From assembly GCA_015488485.1 (NCBI GenBank), contig WFNR01000001.1:1-39183 (forward strand): a stretch of DNA of 39,183 nt, in the 5' to 3' direction. Both the position numbers and the translations under genes were made by a program. Each line of letters begins with the position of its first letter. Position 1 is the first letter of the stretch. This stretch comes from Cyclobacteriaceae bacterium (GTDB lineage Bacteria; Bacteroidota; Bacteroidia; Cytophagales; Cyclobacteriaceae). Positions 8,512 to 16,807 of the stretch are shown one piece after another. The notes beneath the pieces were generated by a model, which ran no database searches, was not told the DNA's origin, and saw nothing but the letters and a program-made list of their open reading frames with translations.

Positions 8512-9078
8512 TTGAAACTTTACATCAAAAATATGGTCTGCGACCGCTGTAAAATGGCGGTAGAGCAAGAGTTGAACAGGCTCGGCCTGCAACCCCTGCG
8601 GGTAGATCTGGGCGAAGTGGACCTGGGCAAGCAGGCACCCGAACAGGAAACCCTCAACACCCTGGGTGAACGCCTGCAAGCTCTTGGCTTTGAGCTGATA
8701 GACGACAAAAAGAGTCAGTTGATCGAGCGCATCAAAACCATTATCATCGAGCAGATTCACTATAGCCGTGAACCCAGCAAACTCAAATTATCAATCTTCC
8801 TGGCCGAAGAACTGGGCTACGACTACAACTACCTAAGCAACCTGTTTTCTTCGATCGAAGGCATCACTATCGAGCAGTATTACATTCAGCAAAAAATCGA
8901 AAAAGTAAAAGAGCTGCTGGTCTATGATGAACTGTCGCTCAGCGAAATCGCCTGGCAACTGGGCTATAGCAGTGCGGCCTATCTGAGCAACCAGTTCAAG
9001 AAAGTAACCGGCCTGTCGCCCAGCCATTTTCGCCAGCTCAAGGATGCCAAGCAGCGCAAGTCGCTGGATAAACTGTAA
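8512..9078 (+). CDS. HMA-AraC fusion transcriptional regulator
   Basis: A 188-residue protein joining an HMA-like ferredoxin fold (residues 1-65, with MVCDRC giving a CxxC metal-binding pair) to an AraC-type DNA-binding domain (residues about 80-180, ending SNQFKKVTGLSPSHFRQL). This architecture is common in Bacteroidota beside copper and heavy-metal efflux genes, and here CopA starts 85 bases downstream on the same strand. The likely role is a cytoplasmic metal-responsive regulator, probably for Cu(I), controlling copA. The start is TTG at 8512 because the first HMA beta strand (KLYIKNM) lies upstream of the first ATG at 8533; starting at that ATG would remove the strand. Metal identity is inferred from the neighbour. 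Confidence 0.87.
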   Translation: MKLYIKNMVCDRCKMAVEQELNRLGLQPLRVDLGEVDLGKQAPEQETLNTLGERLQALGFELIDDKKSQLIERIKTIIIEQIHYSREPSKLKLSIFLAEELGYDYNYLSNLFSSIEGITIEQYYIQQKIEKVKELLVYDELSLSEIAWQLGYSSAAYLSNQFKKVTGLSPSHFRQLKDAKQRKSLDKL

Positions 9079-9108
9079 ATTTTATAATTATCAGCCAAAA
9101 TGCTGTAA

Positions 9109-9138
9109 CGGTTACCAACCGCACTGCCGTTATCTTTG
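9109..9138 (+). promoter_or_regulatory. copA promoter with candidate operator
   Basis: TATCTTTG at 9131-9138 is a perfect -7 element, 24 bases before the copA ATG. There is no -33 TTG; in its place lies the inverted repeat CGGTT-ACC-AACCG (9109-9121). Loss of the -33 box next to a palindrome suggests an activator-dependent promoter, perhaps driven by the HMA-AraC protein just upstream. Confidence 0.5.
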
Positions 9139-9162
9139 TTTGTAAATAAAAAACAAAAGGCG

Positions 9163-11661
9163 ATGGCAACAGTAAAAAAGACTTATCCGGTACTGGGCAT
9201 GACCTGCGCCTCCTGTGCCGCCAGCGTTGAGAGTATGCTCAACAGTCAGCCGGGCGTGGCTTCGGCCGAAGTCAATTATGCCAATGCCTCCGTATTGGTT
9301 GACTTCGATCCTGCCGTAATTACCCCCGAGGTACTGCGCAGCACCGTACAGCAGATAGGCTATGACCTGGTAGTAGATGAGGAAGAAAACAATGCCGACA
9401 AAATTGCCGAGCGCCAGCACCAGGCTTACCTTACCCTGAAAAGGCAAACCTTCGGGGCTGCCCTGCTGACTATACCTGTGGTACTGATAGCCATGCTCTG
9501 GCCTACCCTGCCTTATGCACCCTACCTCGAGCTGGTACTTACCCTGCCGGTGGTCTTTTGGTTTGGCAGGCGCTTTTTCAGCACCGCCTTTAAGCAGTTG
9601 CGCCACGGCAAGGCCAATATGGATACCCTGGTAGCACTGAGCACCGGAGTAGCCTTTTTCTTCTCGGCCTTCAACACTTTCTATCCGCAGTTCTGGTTGG
9701 CACGTGGTCTGCAGGCACACGTCTATTTCGAGGCGGCTGCCGCCATCATCACCTTCATTCTGCTGGGCAAGCTGCTCGAAGAAAAAGCCAAGTCCAACAC
9801 CTCCTCGGCCATTAAAAAGCTCATCGGCCTGCAACCCAAAACGGTGATCCGCATCAACCCCGATGGCAGCGAGCAGGAGATACCCGTAAGCCTGGTACAG
9901 CCGGGCGACCAACTGGTAGTCAAGCCCGGTGACAAGGTGCCGGTTGACGGCACCGTAGTGCAAGGCCATTCCTATGTAGAAGAAAGCACCATTACCGGAG
10001 AACCCTTGCCGGCCGAGAAAACAACCGGCAGTACGGTATATGCCGGCACCCTCAACCAGCAGGGCACTTTTGTCCTGCAAGCAGAAAAGGTAGGTGGCGA
10101 CACCCTGCTGGCGCAAATCATCAAAACGGTGCGCGAGGCGCAGGGTAGCAAAGCCCCGGTGCAGTCGCTGGTGGACAAGGTGGCGGCCGTATTTGTGCCG
10201 ACCGTCATTGGCATTGCCTTGCTCACCTTTGTGGTCTGGCTGCTGGTGGGAGGCGAACAAGCCTTTACCCATGCCCTGCTCACGGCCATTACCGTGCTGG
10301 TGATTGCCTGCCCCTGTGCCCTCGGCCTCGCCACCCCTACCGCCATCATGGTGGGCATTGGCAAAGGAGCCGAAAACCACATCCTGATCAAAGATGCCGA
10401 GAGCCTGGAAAAACTACGCGACATAGACGCCATCATTCTCGACAAAACCGGCACCCTGACCGAGGGCAAGCCGCAGGTTACCGACATCATCTGGCAACCG
10501 CAGGTTGACAAAGCACAAGCCGCCCGTATTCTGGTGGCTATCGAAAAACGCTCCGAGCACCCGCTGGCAGCAGCGGTTACAGCATATCTGGAGTCTGACA
10601 ATAACCTGCCTAACCTGGAAAACTTCAGTAACCTGGCCGGGCGCGGCATCAAGGCCGAGGTCAACGGCCAGCGCTACCTGGTAGGCAACCAAAGACTGCT
10701 GGAGGAGGAGCACGTTACCCTGAGTGCAGAAGTGCTGCAGACCAGCCGCCAGGCCGAAGAGGCCGGCCAAACGGTTTTTTATTTTGCTTCGCAACAAGAA
10801 TTGCTGGCGGTCATCATCATTGCCGACCGGCTGAAGGACACCGCCCACCAGGCTATCGCCACCCTTCGCGAGCATGGCATCACCCCTTATCTGCTCACGG
10901 GCGATAACCAGCGGGCAGCCCGCGCCATTGCAGCCGAGGCCGGCATCGAGCATTATTATGGCGGGCAATTGCCGGCCGACAAAGCGGCCTTTGTGGAAAA
11001 ACTCCAACAAAAAGGTCAACTGGTGGCAATGGTAGGTGATGGCATCAACGACTCCCAGGCGCTGGCCAAAGCCGATGTCAGCATTGCCATGAGCCGCGGT
11101 GCCGATATAGCCCTGGATGTGGCTAAGGTGATCATAATGAGCACCGACCTCACCCTGCTGCCCAAAGCTGTGGCGCTATCGCAGAAGACGGTAGCCACCA
11201 TCCGCCAGAACCTGTTTTGGGCTTTTATTTACAACATCATCGGCATACCCATAGCGGCCGGAGTATTGTATCCGCTATACGGCTTTTTACTTAACCCGAT
11301 GATCGCTGCGGCTGCCATGGCCTTTAGCTCGGTATCGGTAGTGAGCAACAGCCTGCGCCTGAAATGGCAACCCCTGAAACTGAAAAAACGTCCTGCTCCG
11401 TCAGGTAGTAAACCAGCAACTAACAACATTAAACCCATAACCATGAAACAGCTTAAGTACAAAACCAACATCAACTGCAACGGCTGTATTGCGGCCGTTA
11501 CCCCCAGCCTCGATGCTACCGAAGGCATTGTGAAATGGTCGGTAGATACCGACAACCCCGACAAAATACTGACCGTAGAAGTGGACGGCATTGACCCGGC
11601 CAAAGTGGAAGAAGCGGTAAAAAAAGCCGGCTACAACATCGAGCCTATAAGCGAAGTGTAG
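9163..11661 (+). CDS. copA: Copper-translocating P1B-type ATPase with extra C-terminal HMA domain
   Basis: An inner-membrane Cu(I) efflux ATPase of 832 residues. N-terminal HMA GMTCASC (C15, C18); actuator TGEPLP; membrane CPC (C383-P-C385); phosphorylation DKTGT (D427); SEHP and GDGINDS motifs. The YN pair in helix 7 (FIYN) and the MAFSSVSVVSNS segment in helix 8 mark the Cu+ subclass. ATG 9163 was chosen over an upstream TTG because that TTG overlaps the -7 element. Unusually, a second HMA domain follows the last helix (NINCNGC, C772 and C775). It begins at an in-frame ATG (11443, codon 761) preceded by a leader-like stretch, so it may be a former separate CopZ-like gene that lost its stop. 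Confidence 0.95.
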   Translation: MATVKKTYPVLGMTCASCAASVESMLNSQPGVASAEVNYANASVLVDFDPAVITPEVLRSTVQQIGYDLVVDEEENNADKIAERQHQAYLTLKRQTFGAALLTIPVVLIAMLWPTLPYAPYLELVLTLPVVFWFGRRFFSTAFKQLRHGKANMDTLVALSTGVAFFFSAFNTFYPQFWLARGLQAHVYFEAAAAIITFILLGKLLEEKAKSNTSSAIKKLIGLQPKTVIRINPDGSEQEIPVSLVQPGDQLVVKPGDKVPVDGTVVQGHSYVEESTITGEPLPAEKTTGSTVYAGTLNQQGTFVLQAEKVGGDTLLAQIIKTVREAQGSKAPVQSLVDKVAAVFVPTVIGIALLTFVVWLLVGGEQAFTHALLTAITVLVIACPCALGLATPTAIMVGIGKGAENHILIKDAESLEKLRDIDAIILDKTGTLTEGKPQVTDIIWQPQVDKAQAARILVAIEKRSEHPLAAAVTAYLESDNNLPNLENFSNLAGRGIKAEVNGQRYLVGNQRLLEEEHVTLSAEVLQTSRQAEEAGQTVFYFASQQELLAVIIIADRLKDTAHQAIATLREHGITPYLLTGDNQRAARAIAAEAGIEHYYGGQLPADKAAFVEKLQQKGQLVAMVGDGINDSQALAKADVSIAMSRGADIALDVAKVIIMSTDLTLLPKAVALSQKTVATIRQNLFWAFIYNIIGIPIAAGVLYPLYGFLLNPMIAAAAMAFSSVSVVSNSLRLKWQPLKLKKRPAPSGSKPATNNIKPITMKQLKYKTNINCNGCIAAVTPSLDATEGIVKWSVDTDNPDKILTVEVDGIDPAKVEEAVKKAGYNIEPISEV

Positions 11662-11740
11662 TCCGCACCGAGCAGTTGCTCAGGAGAGAGCCGTGAGTGT
11701 GATACGGCAATATGGGCGGAAGTGGCATAGTTCTTTTATA

Positions 11741-11764
11741 TCAACCCTTTTCAAGATGGGTTGA
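11741..11764 (+). terminator. Possible copA terminator
   Basis: TCAACCC and GGGTTGA form a 7-bp stem with a 10-base loop, followed after AGC by a T-rich run (ATTTTTC). The stem is short and the T tract is offset, so this is tentative. Confidence 0.35.
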
Positions 11765-11793
11765 AGCATTTTTCACTTTAATTTTACCAGGCC

Positions 11794-12630
11794 ATGAAGA
11801 ACGATGTAGCCGCTTACTACGATCAAACCCAAAACCACTACACCCGCTGGTGGCAGCTCGATAAAAACCTGGCATTGCACTATGGCTTGTGGCATGCCGA
11901 CACGGCCGATTTTGCCACCGCCCTGCAAAACACCAACCGCTATATGGCAGCCCTGGCCGGAGTACAGCCCGGTATGCATGTGCTCGATGCCGGTTGTGGC
12001 GTGGGTGGGGCCGCGATATTCCTGGCACAACACTACCAGGTGCAGGTAACTGGCATCACTCTTAGCCAGCGTCAGCTAGAAGCAGCCGGCTGCTATATCA
12101 AGCAGCACAGTGTACAGGACAGCGTAATTGTAGAGCGCCAGGATTATTGTCAAACATCCTTTCCTGATAATAGCTTTGACCTCATCTGGGCCTGTGAGAG
12201 CAGCTCTTCGGCCTCCGACAAGCAAGCCATGGTACGCGAATGGTACCGCTTGCTGCGCCCCGGTGGCAAGGTGGTGCTTACCGATTTTTTCAAGGCCAGC
12301 GAAGAAACAGCCGACCCCAGCGGTTTACTCGATAAATGGTGCCGGCTGTGGGCCATGAGCCCGCTGCTTACCGTGGGCACCCTGAGCTGGTATTTCGAGC
12401 AGGCCGGTTTCAACATTATCAAAACCGAAGACCTGACCGATAAAATCCGGAAAACGGCCCGCAGAATGTACCTGAGCTGCCTGGCCGGAGCGCTGCCGTC
12501 AATCACCTACAATCTGTTGTTCGGAGCACGCAGGTATGCCCGTCATCACTATTTATCAGGCATTTACCAGTACCGCGCCTTGCAAAAAGGCCTGTGGCAA
12601 TACCACAGTCTGCTGGCTGTCAAGAAGTAA
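11794..12630 (+). CDS. SAM-dependent methyltransferase (class I)
   Basis: A 278-residue soluble methyltransferase. Motif I is VLDAGCGVGGAAIFLA (residues about 64-79), followed by GITLSQRQLE, the FDLIWACESS segment and LLRPGGKVVLTDF, all of the class I Rossmann fold. The layout with GITLS resembles the sarcosine/dimethylglycine, gamma-tocopherol and cyclopropane-synthase-like groups, so a small molecule or lipid-like substrate is likelier than nucleic acid. The N-terminal AYYDQTQNHYTRWW segment is common in this group. The gene stands alone between copA and pta, with no clear -7/-33 pair; TAATTTTA shortly upstream is a one-mismatch -7. The substrate cannot be assigned from sequence. Confidence 0.85.
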   Translation: MKNDVAAYYDQTQNHYTRWWQLDKNLALHYGLWHADTADFATALQNTNRYMAALAGVQPGMHVLDAGCGVGGAAIFLAQHYQVQVTGITLSQRQLEAAGCYIKQHSVQDSVIVERQDYCQTSFPDNSFDLIWACESSSSASDKQAMVREWYRLLRPGGKVVLTDFFKASEETADPSGLLDKWCRLWAMSPLLTVGTLSWYFEQAGFNIIKTEDLTDKIRKTARRMYLSCLAGALPSITYNLLFGARRYARHHYLSGIYQYRALQKGLWQYHSLLAVKK

Positions 12631-12642
12631 TCGGCCGGGCGG

Positions 12643-12673
12643 TTTGATGCCGCATATTTGCATGGTAAATTTG
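12643..12673 (+). promoter_or_regulatory. Promoter of pta-ackA
   Basis: TTTG at 12643-12646, exactly 19 bases, then TAAATTTG at 12666-12673: a full consensus Bacteroidota housekeeping promoter, 14 bases before the pta ATG. Confidence 0.75.
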
Positions 12674-12687
12674 CCTAAAAATAAAGC

Positions 12688-14790
12688 ATGATCCGGTCTA
12701 TTTTTATTTCTTCGGCTGAGCCCTATTCGGGCAAGTCGTTGGTAATCATCGGGGTGTTTGAAACCATCTTGCGCAAAACCCCCAAAGTAGCCTTTTTCAA
12801 GCCTATCATTCGCGAACCGCGCAAACCGGGCGACCAGGACAAGAACATCGAGCTCATCCGCAGTCGCTACGAGCTGCCGCAAAGCTATGAAGACTCCTTT
12901 GCCTTTTATCGCAAAGAAGCACAGCAGTTGCTGGGACAAGGTGATTACGATACCTTTATCGAGCGGGTGCTGGCCAAATACAAAGCGCTGGAGGAAGAAA
13001 ACGATTTCGTCATCTGCGAAGGTTCCGATTATATTGGTGAAGGGTCGTTCTTCGAGTTCGACATCAATGCCCTTATCGCCAAAAACCTGGGCTTACCTAC
13101 CCTGATTATCGGCCAGGGCAACGGCCGCGCTTTTGAGGAAATCATCAATCCGGTAAAAATGGCCGTAGAGACTTTCCTGGAGCAGGATACCCGCATCATC
13201 GGGGTAATTATCAACCGGGTGCAGGAAGAGCGGGTGGCGGAAATCAAAAAACTGCTTAACAAACTGCCGGCCAACACCGGATTCAAGGCCGTAATTCCGG
13301 CCAATGCCATCCTGAGCAGCCCCACCCTGGCCGAGGTGGCCGACCAGCTCAACGCCCGCGTGCTGTTTGGCGAAGACAAACTCGACAACCTGGCCATGGA
13401 TTTTCAATCGGTAGCCATGATGCTGAGCAACTACTTGAAATACATGAAGGAAGGCTCGGTGGCCATCACCCCGGCCGACCGTCTCGACATCATCATGGGC
13501 GCGCTGATGGCCAACCGCTCGCAGAACTTCCCGCATATCTCCGGTATGATTCTGACCGGAGGACAACCCGATAAGGTAGTGATGCAGGTGCTGGCCGGCC
13601 TGCCCGATATTTTTCCGGTACTGTCGGTGGATACCTTCACTTTTCAGACTTCACTCAACGCCAGCCGTGTTATTTCTACCATTACCTCGGGCAGCGAACG
13701 TAAGATCAACCTGGCCCTGGCCCTGTTCGAAAAGTACATCGACATGGAAGCCTTCGCCCGTGAGGTGCTTACCGACCACCCTGCGGTCATGACCCCGAAG
13801 ATGTTTTTATACAATCTGCAAAAACTGGCAGCCCGCCACCGCAAGCGTATCGTACTGCCGGAAGGCACGGACGACCGGGTGTTGAAAGCGATCGAAATCT
13901 TGCAAAAGAAAGATGTAGTGGGCACCATCGTGCTGGGCAATCCCGAAGAAATTAAAGCCAAAGCCGGAGCCATGGGGCTGGAAATAGATTTTGACAAAAC
14001 CCCGATTATCGACCCCTGTGCCAGCAAAAAGATCGTGCCCTATGCCCGCACCCTGTACGAACTGCGTAAAGACAAAGGCATGAGCCTCGAAATGGCTACC
14101 GACCTGATGCACGATGTCTCGTATTTCGGCACCATGATGGTGTATAAGGGCGCAGCCGATGGCATGGTTTCGGGTGCCGCCCATACCACCCAGCACACCA
14201 TCAGGCCGGCTTTGCAGTTTATCAAAACCAAACCCGGCTTCAAGGTGGTCTCTTCCATCTTTTTTATGTGCCTGGCCGACCGGGTGGTAGCCTATGGCGA
14301 CTGTGCCGTAAACCCCAACCCCACTGCCGAAGAGCTGGCCGATATCGCCATTGCCTCGGCCGATACCACCCGCCAGTTCGGCATCGAGCCCAAGGTAGCC
14401 ATGCTCTCTTATTCATCGGGCGATTCCGGTAAGGGCGCTGAAGTGGAAAAAGTGAGGAAAGCCACGCAGCTTGTCAAGAAATTACGGCCCGACATCATCA
14501 TCGAGGGGCCCATCCAGTACGATGCTGCCGTAGATATGAGCGTAGCCCGCAAAAAGCTACCCGACTCCGAAGTGGCCGGCCGCGCCAGTGTGCTCATCTT
14601 CCCCGACCTGAATACCGGCAACAACACCTACAAAGCGGTGCAGCGCGAAACCGGTGCCTTAGCCATCGGCCCGATATTACAAGGCCTGAAAAAGCCGGTG
14701 AATGACCTGAGCCGTGGTTGCCTGGTCGAAGACATTGTCAACACCGTAATTATCACCGCCATACAGGCACAACAAAACGACCCGTCATGA
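12688..14790 (+). CDS. pta: Phosphate acetyltransferase
   Basis: A 700-residue long-form Pta that interconverts acetyl-CoA and acetyl phosphate in the cytoplasm. Residues 1 to about 200 are a BioD-like P-loop region (SSAEPYSGKSLV near the start), residues about 215-330 fit the DRTGG regulatory domain, and residues about 370-695 are the PTA/PTB catalytic domain, with RKRIVLPEGTDDRVLKA and the conserved SYSSGDSGKG and GPIQYDAA segments. Length matches the E. coli-type enzyme. The TGA overlaps the ackA ATG (ATGA), so the two are translationally coupled and share the consensus promoter upstream. Together they provide substrate-level ATP from acetyl-CoA, or acetate activation in reverse. Confidence 0.97.
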   Translation: MIRSIFISSAEPYSGKSLVIIGVFETILRKTPKVAFFKPIIREPRKPGDQDKNIELIRSRYELPQSYEDSFAFYRKEAQQLLGQGDYDTFIERVLAKYKALEEENDFVICEGSDYIGEGSFFEFDINALIAKNLGLPTLIIGQGNGRAFEEIINPVKMAVETFLEQDTRIIGVIINRVQEERVAEIKKLLNKLPANTGFKAVIPANAILSSPTLAEVADQLNARVLFGEDKLDNLAMDFQSVAMMLSNYLKYMKEGSVAITPADRLDIIMGALMANRSQNFPHISGMILTGGQPDKVVMQVLAGLPDIFPVLSVDTFTFQTSLNASRVISTITSGSERKINLALALFEKYIDMEAFAREVLTDHPAVMTPKMFLYNLQKLAARHRKRIVLPEGTDDRVLKAIEILQKKDVVGTIVLGNPEEIKAKAGAMGLEIDFDKTPIIDPCASKKIVPYARTLYELRKDKGMSLEMATDLMHDVSYFGTMMVYKGAADGMVSGAAHTTQHTIRPALQFIKTKPGFKVVSSIFFMCLADRVVAYGDCAVNPNPTAEELADIAIASADTTRQFGIEPKVAMLSYSSGDSGKGAEVEKVRKATQLVKKLRPDIIIEGPIQYDAAVDMSVARKKLPDSEVAGRASVLIFPDLNTGNNTYKAVQRETGALAIGPILQGLKKPVNDLSRGCLVEDIVNTVIITAIQAQQNDPS

Positions 14791-15995
14791 AGACTTTGGT
14801 TATCAATAGCGGCAGCTCATCCATCAAATACCAACTCCTGGAAATGCCGGAAGAGGTGGTGCTGTGCAGCGGTCTGATCGAGCGCATCGGGGAAGAGAAC
14901 AGCCATATCGAACATTGGGTCTATAAAGATAGCGACCTTTTCCAAACCCTGGGAGAACATCGGGTTGCCGATCACCGCCAGGGCATGAAAATAGTCGCCC
15001 AGTTGCTCACCGAACCACAGCATGGTCCACTTAACCACGCCAAAGAGGTGGAAGTGGTGGGGCATCGTGTGGTGCATGGCGGAGAGGCCTTTTCACATCC
15101 TACACTTATTAATGATGAAGTAACGCAAACCATCCGCAGGTTGAGTGATCTGGCGCCCCTGCATAACCCACCCAACCTGACCGGCATAGAGATGGCCCGC
15201 CAGGTCTTTAAGCAAGCCACCCAGGTGGCCGTTTTCGATACGGCCTTTCATCAGACCCTACCCCCGCACGCCTACCGCTATGCCCTCCCCAATGAACTTT
15301 ACCAGCAGCATGGCATCCGGGTATATGGCTTTCATGGCACCTCGCACCGCTACATTACCGCCCAGGCAGCACAAATGCTGGGCAAGCCGGTGGATAAGAC
15401 ATCGCTGATCTCCATCCACCTGGGTAATGGCGCCAGCATGACTGCCGTACAAAACGGCCAAAGCATAGACACCACCCTGGGTATGACACCCCTGCCGGGC
15501 CTGGTAATGGGTACCCGCAGCGGGGATATCGACCCGGCCATCATCTTTTATCTGCACGATCATCTGCAAATGCCACTCGACAAAATCAATCACCTGCTTA
15601 ACAAGGAAAGTGGCATGAAAGGCCTCACCGGCCACAACGACCTGCGGGAGATTATCAAGGAAGCGGATGCCGGTAGCAAAGAGGCACAACTGGCCCTTGA
15701 AATTTACACTTACCGAATAAAGAAATATATCGGGGCCTATGTGGCGGTGCTGGGGCGGATAGATGCCGTGGTATTTACCGGTGGCGTGGGCGAAAACAGC
15801 CCGTTGATCCGCCAGATGGCGCTGGCCGGGCTTACCCACCTGGGTATCGGGCTGCAGCCTGAGCTGAACGAAGACTGCCACCCGCCCTGCCGGATTTCTG
15901 CAGAACAGGCAACCATCCAAACACTGGTTATTCCTACCGATGAGGAGCTCGAAATCGCCCGCCAGGCCTATGCTTTGGTGAGCGGCATATCTTAG
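14787..15995 (+). CDS. ackA: Acetate kinase
   Basis: A 402-residue cytoplasmic kinase of the ASKHA superfamily. It has the N-terminal NSGSSSIKYQLLEM signature, GHRVVHGGE, FDTAFH, the GFHGTSHRYI motif, SIHLGNGAS (phosphate 2), the TPLPGLVMGTRSGDIDP segment and FTGGVGENS. The frame is open further upstream inside pta, but the ATG at 14787 gives the canonical MKTLVINSGSSS start and overlaps the pta stop. It catalyses acetyl phosphate + ADP to acetate + ATP and completes the Pta-AckA pathway. Its last codons contain the promoter of the next gene. Confidence 0.98.
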   Translation: MKTLVINSGSSSIKYQLLEMPEEVVLCSGLIERIGEENSHIEHWVYKDSDLFQTLGEHRVADHRQGMKIVAQLLTEPQHGPLNHAKEVEVVGHRVVHGGEAFSHPTLINDEVTQTIRRLSDLAPLHNPPNLTGIEMARQVFKQATQVAVFDTAFHQTLPPHAYRYALPNELYQQHGIRVYGFHGTSHRYITAQAAQMLGKPVDKTSLISIHLGNGASMTAVQNGQSIDTTLGMTPLPGLVMGTRSGDIDPAIIFYLHDHLQMPLDKINHLLNKESGMKGLTGHNDLREIIKEADAGSKEAQLALEIYTYRIKKYIGAYVAVLGRIDAVVFTGGVGENSPLIRQMALAGLTHLGIGLQPELNEDCHPPCRISAEQATIQTLVIPTDEELEIARQAYALVSGIS

Positions 15996-16004
15996 GTATT
16001 TTTG
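15974..16004 (+). promoter_or_regulatory. Promoter of the TauE/SafE gene, inside the end of ackA
   Basis: TTTG at 15974-15977, a 19-base spacer and TATTTTTG at 15997-16004 match the Bacteroidota consensus exactly. The -33 box lies in ackA coding sequence and the -7 just after its TAG. Initiation here would leave a leader of only a few bases before the ATG at 16018. Confidence 0.65.
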
Positions 16005-16017
16005 CCCCTCATCCACC

Positions 16018-16758
16018 ATGCCCGATTACAACCATATATGGCCTTTTCTTGTGCTGCTGCCGCTGGTGGCTTTCCTGTACGCTTCGGTAGGCCACGGTGG
16101 GGCCAGCGGCTACCTGGCTCTGATGGCACTGTTCGGCTTCTCTCCGCTGGTGATGAAGCCCACCGCCCTGGTGCTCAATATCTTCGTGGCCGGCATCTCT
16201 TTCTGGCACTACTGGCGGCAGGGGCATTTCAAAGGCGCCTTGTTCTGGCCTTTTGTACTTACCTCCATCCCGCTGGCCTTTGTGGGCGGGCGGCTCAACG
16301 TGGACCCGGTGCTTTACAAAAAAATACTGGCTGTCCTGTTGGTGTTCGCCATCCTACGGTTGCTCAACTGGCTGGGGCGCGAAAAAGACAAGGTGGTACC
16401 GGTAAAATACTGGCAGGGGCTGCTGGCCGGTGGTGCCATAGGCTTTTTCTCCGGTCTGATTGGTATCGGGGGCGGCATTATCCTCACCCCCCTCATTCTG
16501 CTGCTCCACTGGGGTAAAATGAAAGAAGCGGCAGCCGTATCTGCCCTGTTTATATGGGTTAATTCGCTGGCCGCGCTGGCCGGGCAGCTTAGCAGTGGGG
16601 TACGCATACCCCCGGCTGCCCTGGGGCTAATCCTGCTGGCCTTTGGCGGGGGTATGCTGGGCGCCTGGCTGGGTAGCAGTCGCCTCAACAACCGCGGGCT
16701 GCGCTACCTGCTGGCCCTGGTGCTGGCTATTGCCTCCGGTAAATTGTTTTTTGGATAA
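16018..16758 (+). CDS. TauE/SafE family permease (sulfite exporter-like)
   Basis: A 246-residue inner-membrane protein with about eight hydrophobic segments in two related halves, as in the TauE/SafE family (PF01925). Family hallmarks are VGHGGASGYLALMALFG in the first half and the repeat-like FSGLIGIGGGIILTPLILL in the second, with polar breaks (GHGG, GIGGG) inside the helices. Members export sulfite, sulfoacetate or other organosulfur anions; the substrate here is not fixed by the sequence. It has its own promoter in the ackA tail, so any link with acetate metabolism may be only positional. It converges with trxB across a shared hairpin. Confidence 0.9.
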   Translation: MPDYNHIWPFLVLLPLVAFLYASVGHGGASGYLALMALFGFSPLVMKPTALVLNIFVAGISFWHYWRQGHFKGALFWPFVLTSIPLAFVGGRLNVDPVLYKKILAVLLVFAILRLLNWLGREKDKVVPVKYWQGLLAGGAIGFFSGLIGIGGGIILTPLILLLHWGKMKEAAAVSALFIWVNSLAALAGQLSSGVRIPPAALGLILLAFGGGMLGAWLGSSRLNNRGLRYLLALVLAIASGKLFFG

Positions 16759-16782
16759 AAAAAAGCCCGGCACAGCCGGGCT
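16757..16782 (-). terminator. Rho-independent terminator of trxB
   Basis: AGCCCGG / CCGGGCT form a 7-bp GC-rich stem with a 5-base loop. On the reverse strand it is followed by eight T residues, the classic arrangement. The A tract overlaps the TAA of the tauE-like gene; on the plus strand the hairpin lacks a T tract. Confidence 0.85.
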
Positions 16783-16807
16783 CTATAATGATCTCCACCG
16801 GTAATAG

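Noticed and set aside
9130-10380. Open frame of 416 codons antisense to copA
   Set aside because: It mirrors the copA codon pattern in a GC-rich gene, has no recognisable domain and reads as histidine/glycine-rich noise.
15258-16019. Open frame of 253 codons antisense to ackA
   Set aside because: It lies entirely over a conserved kinase gene and shows no family features.
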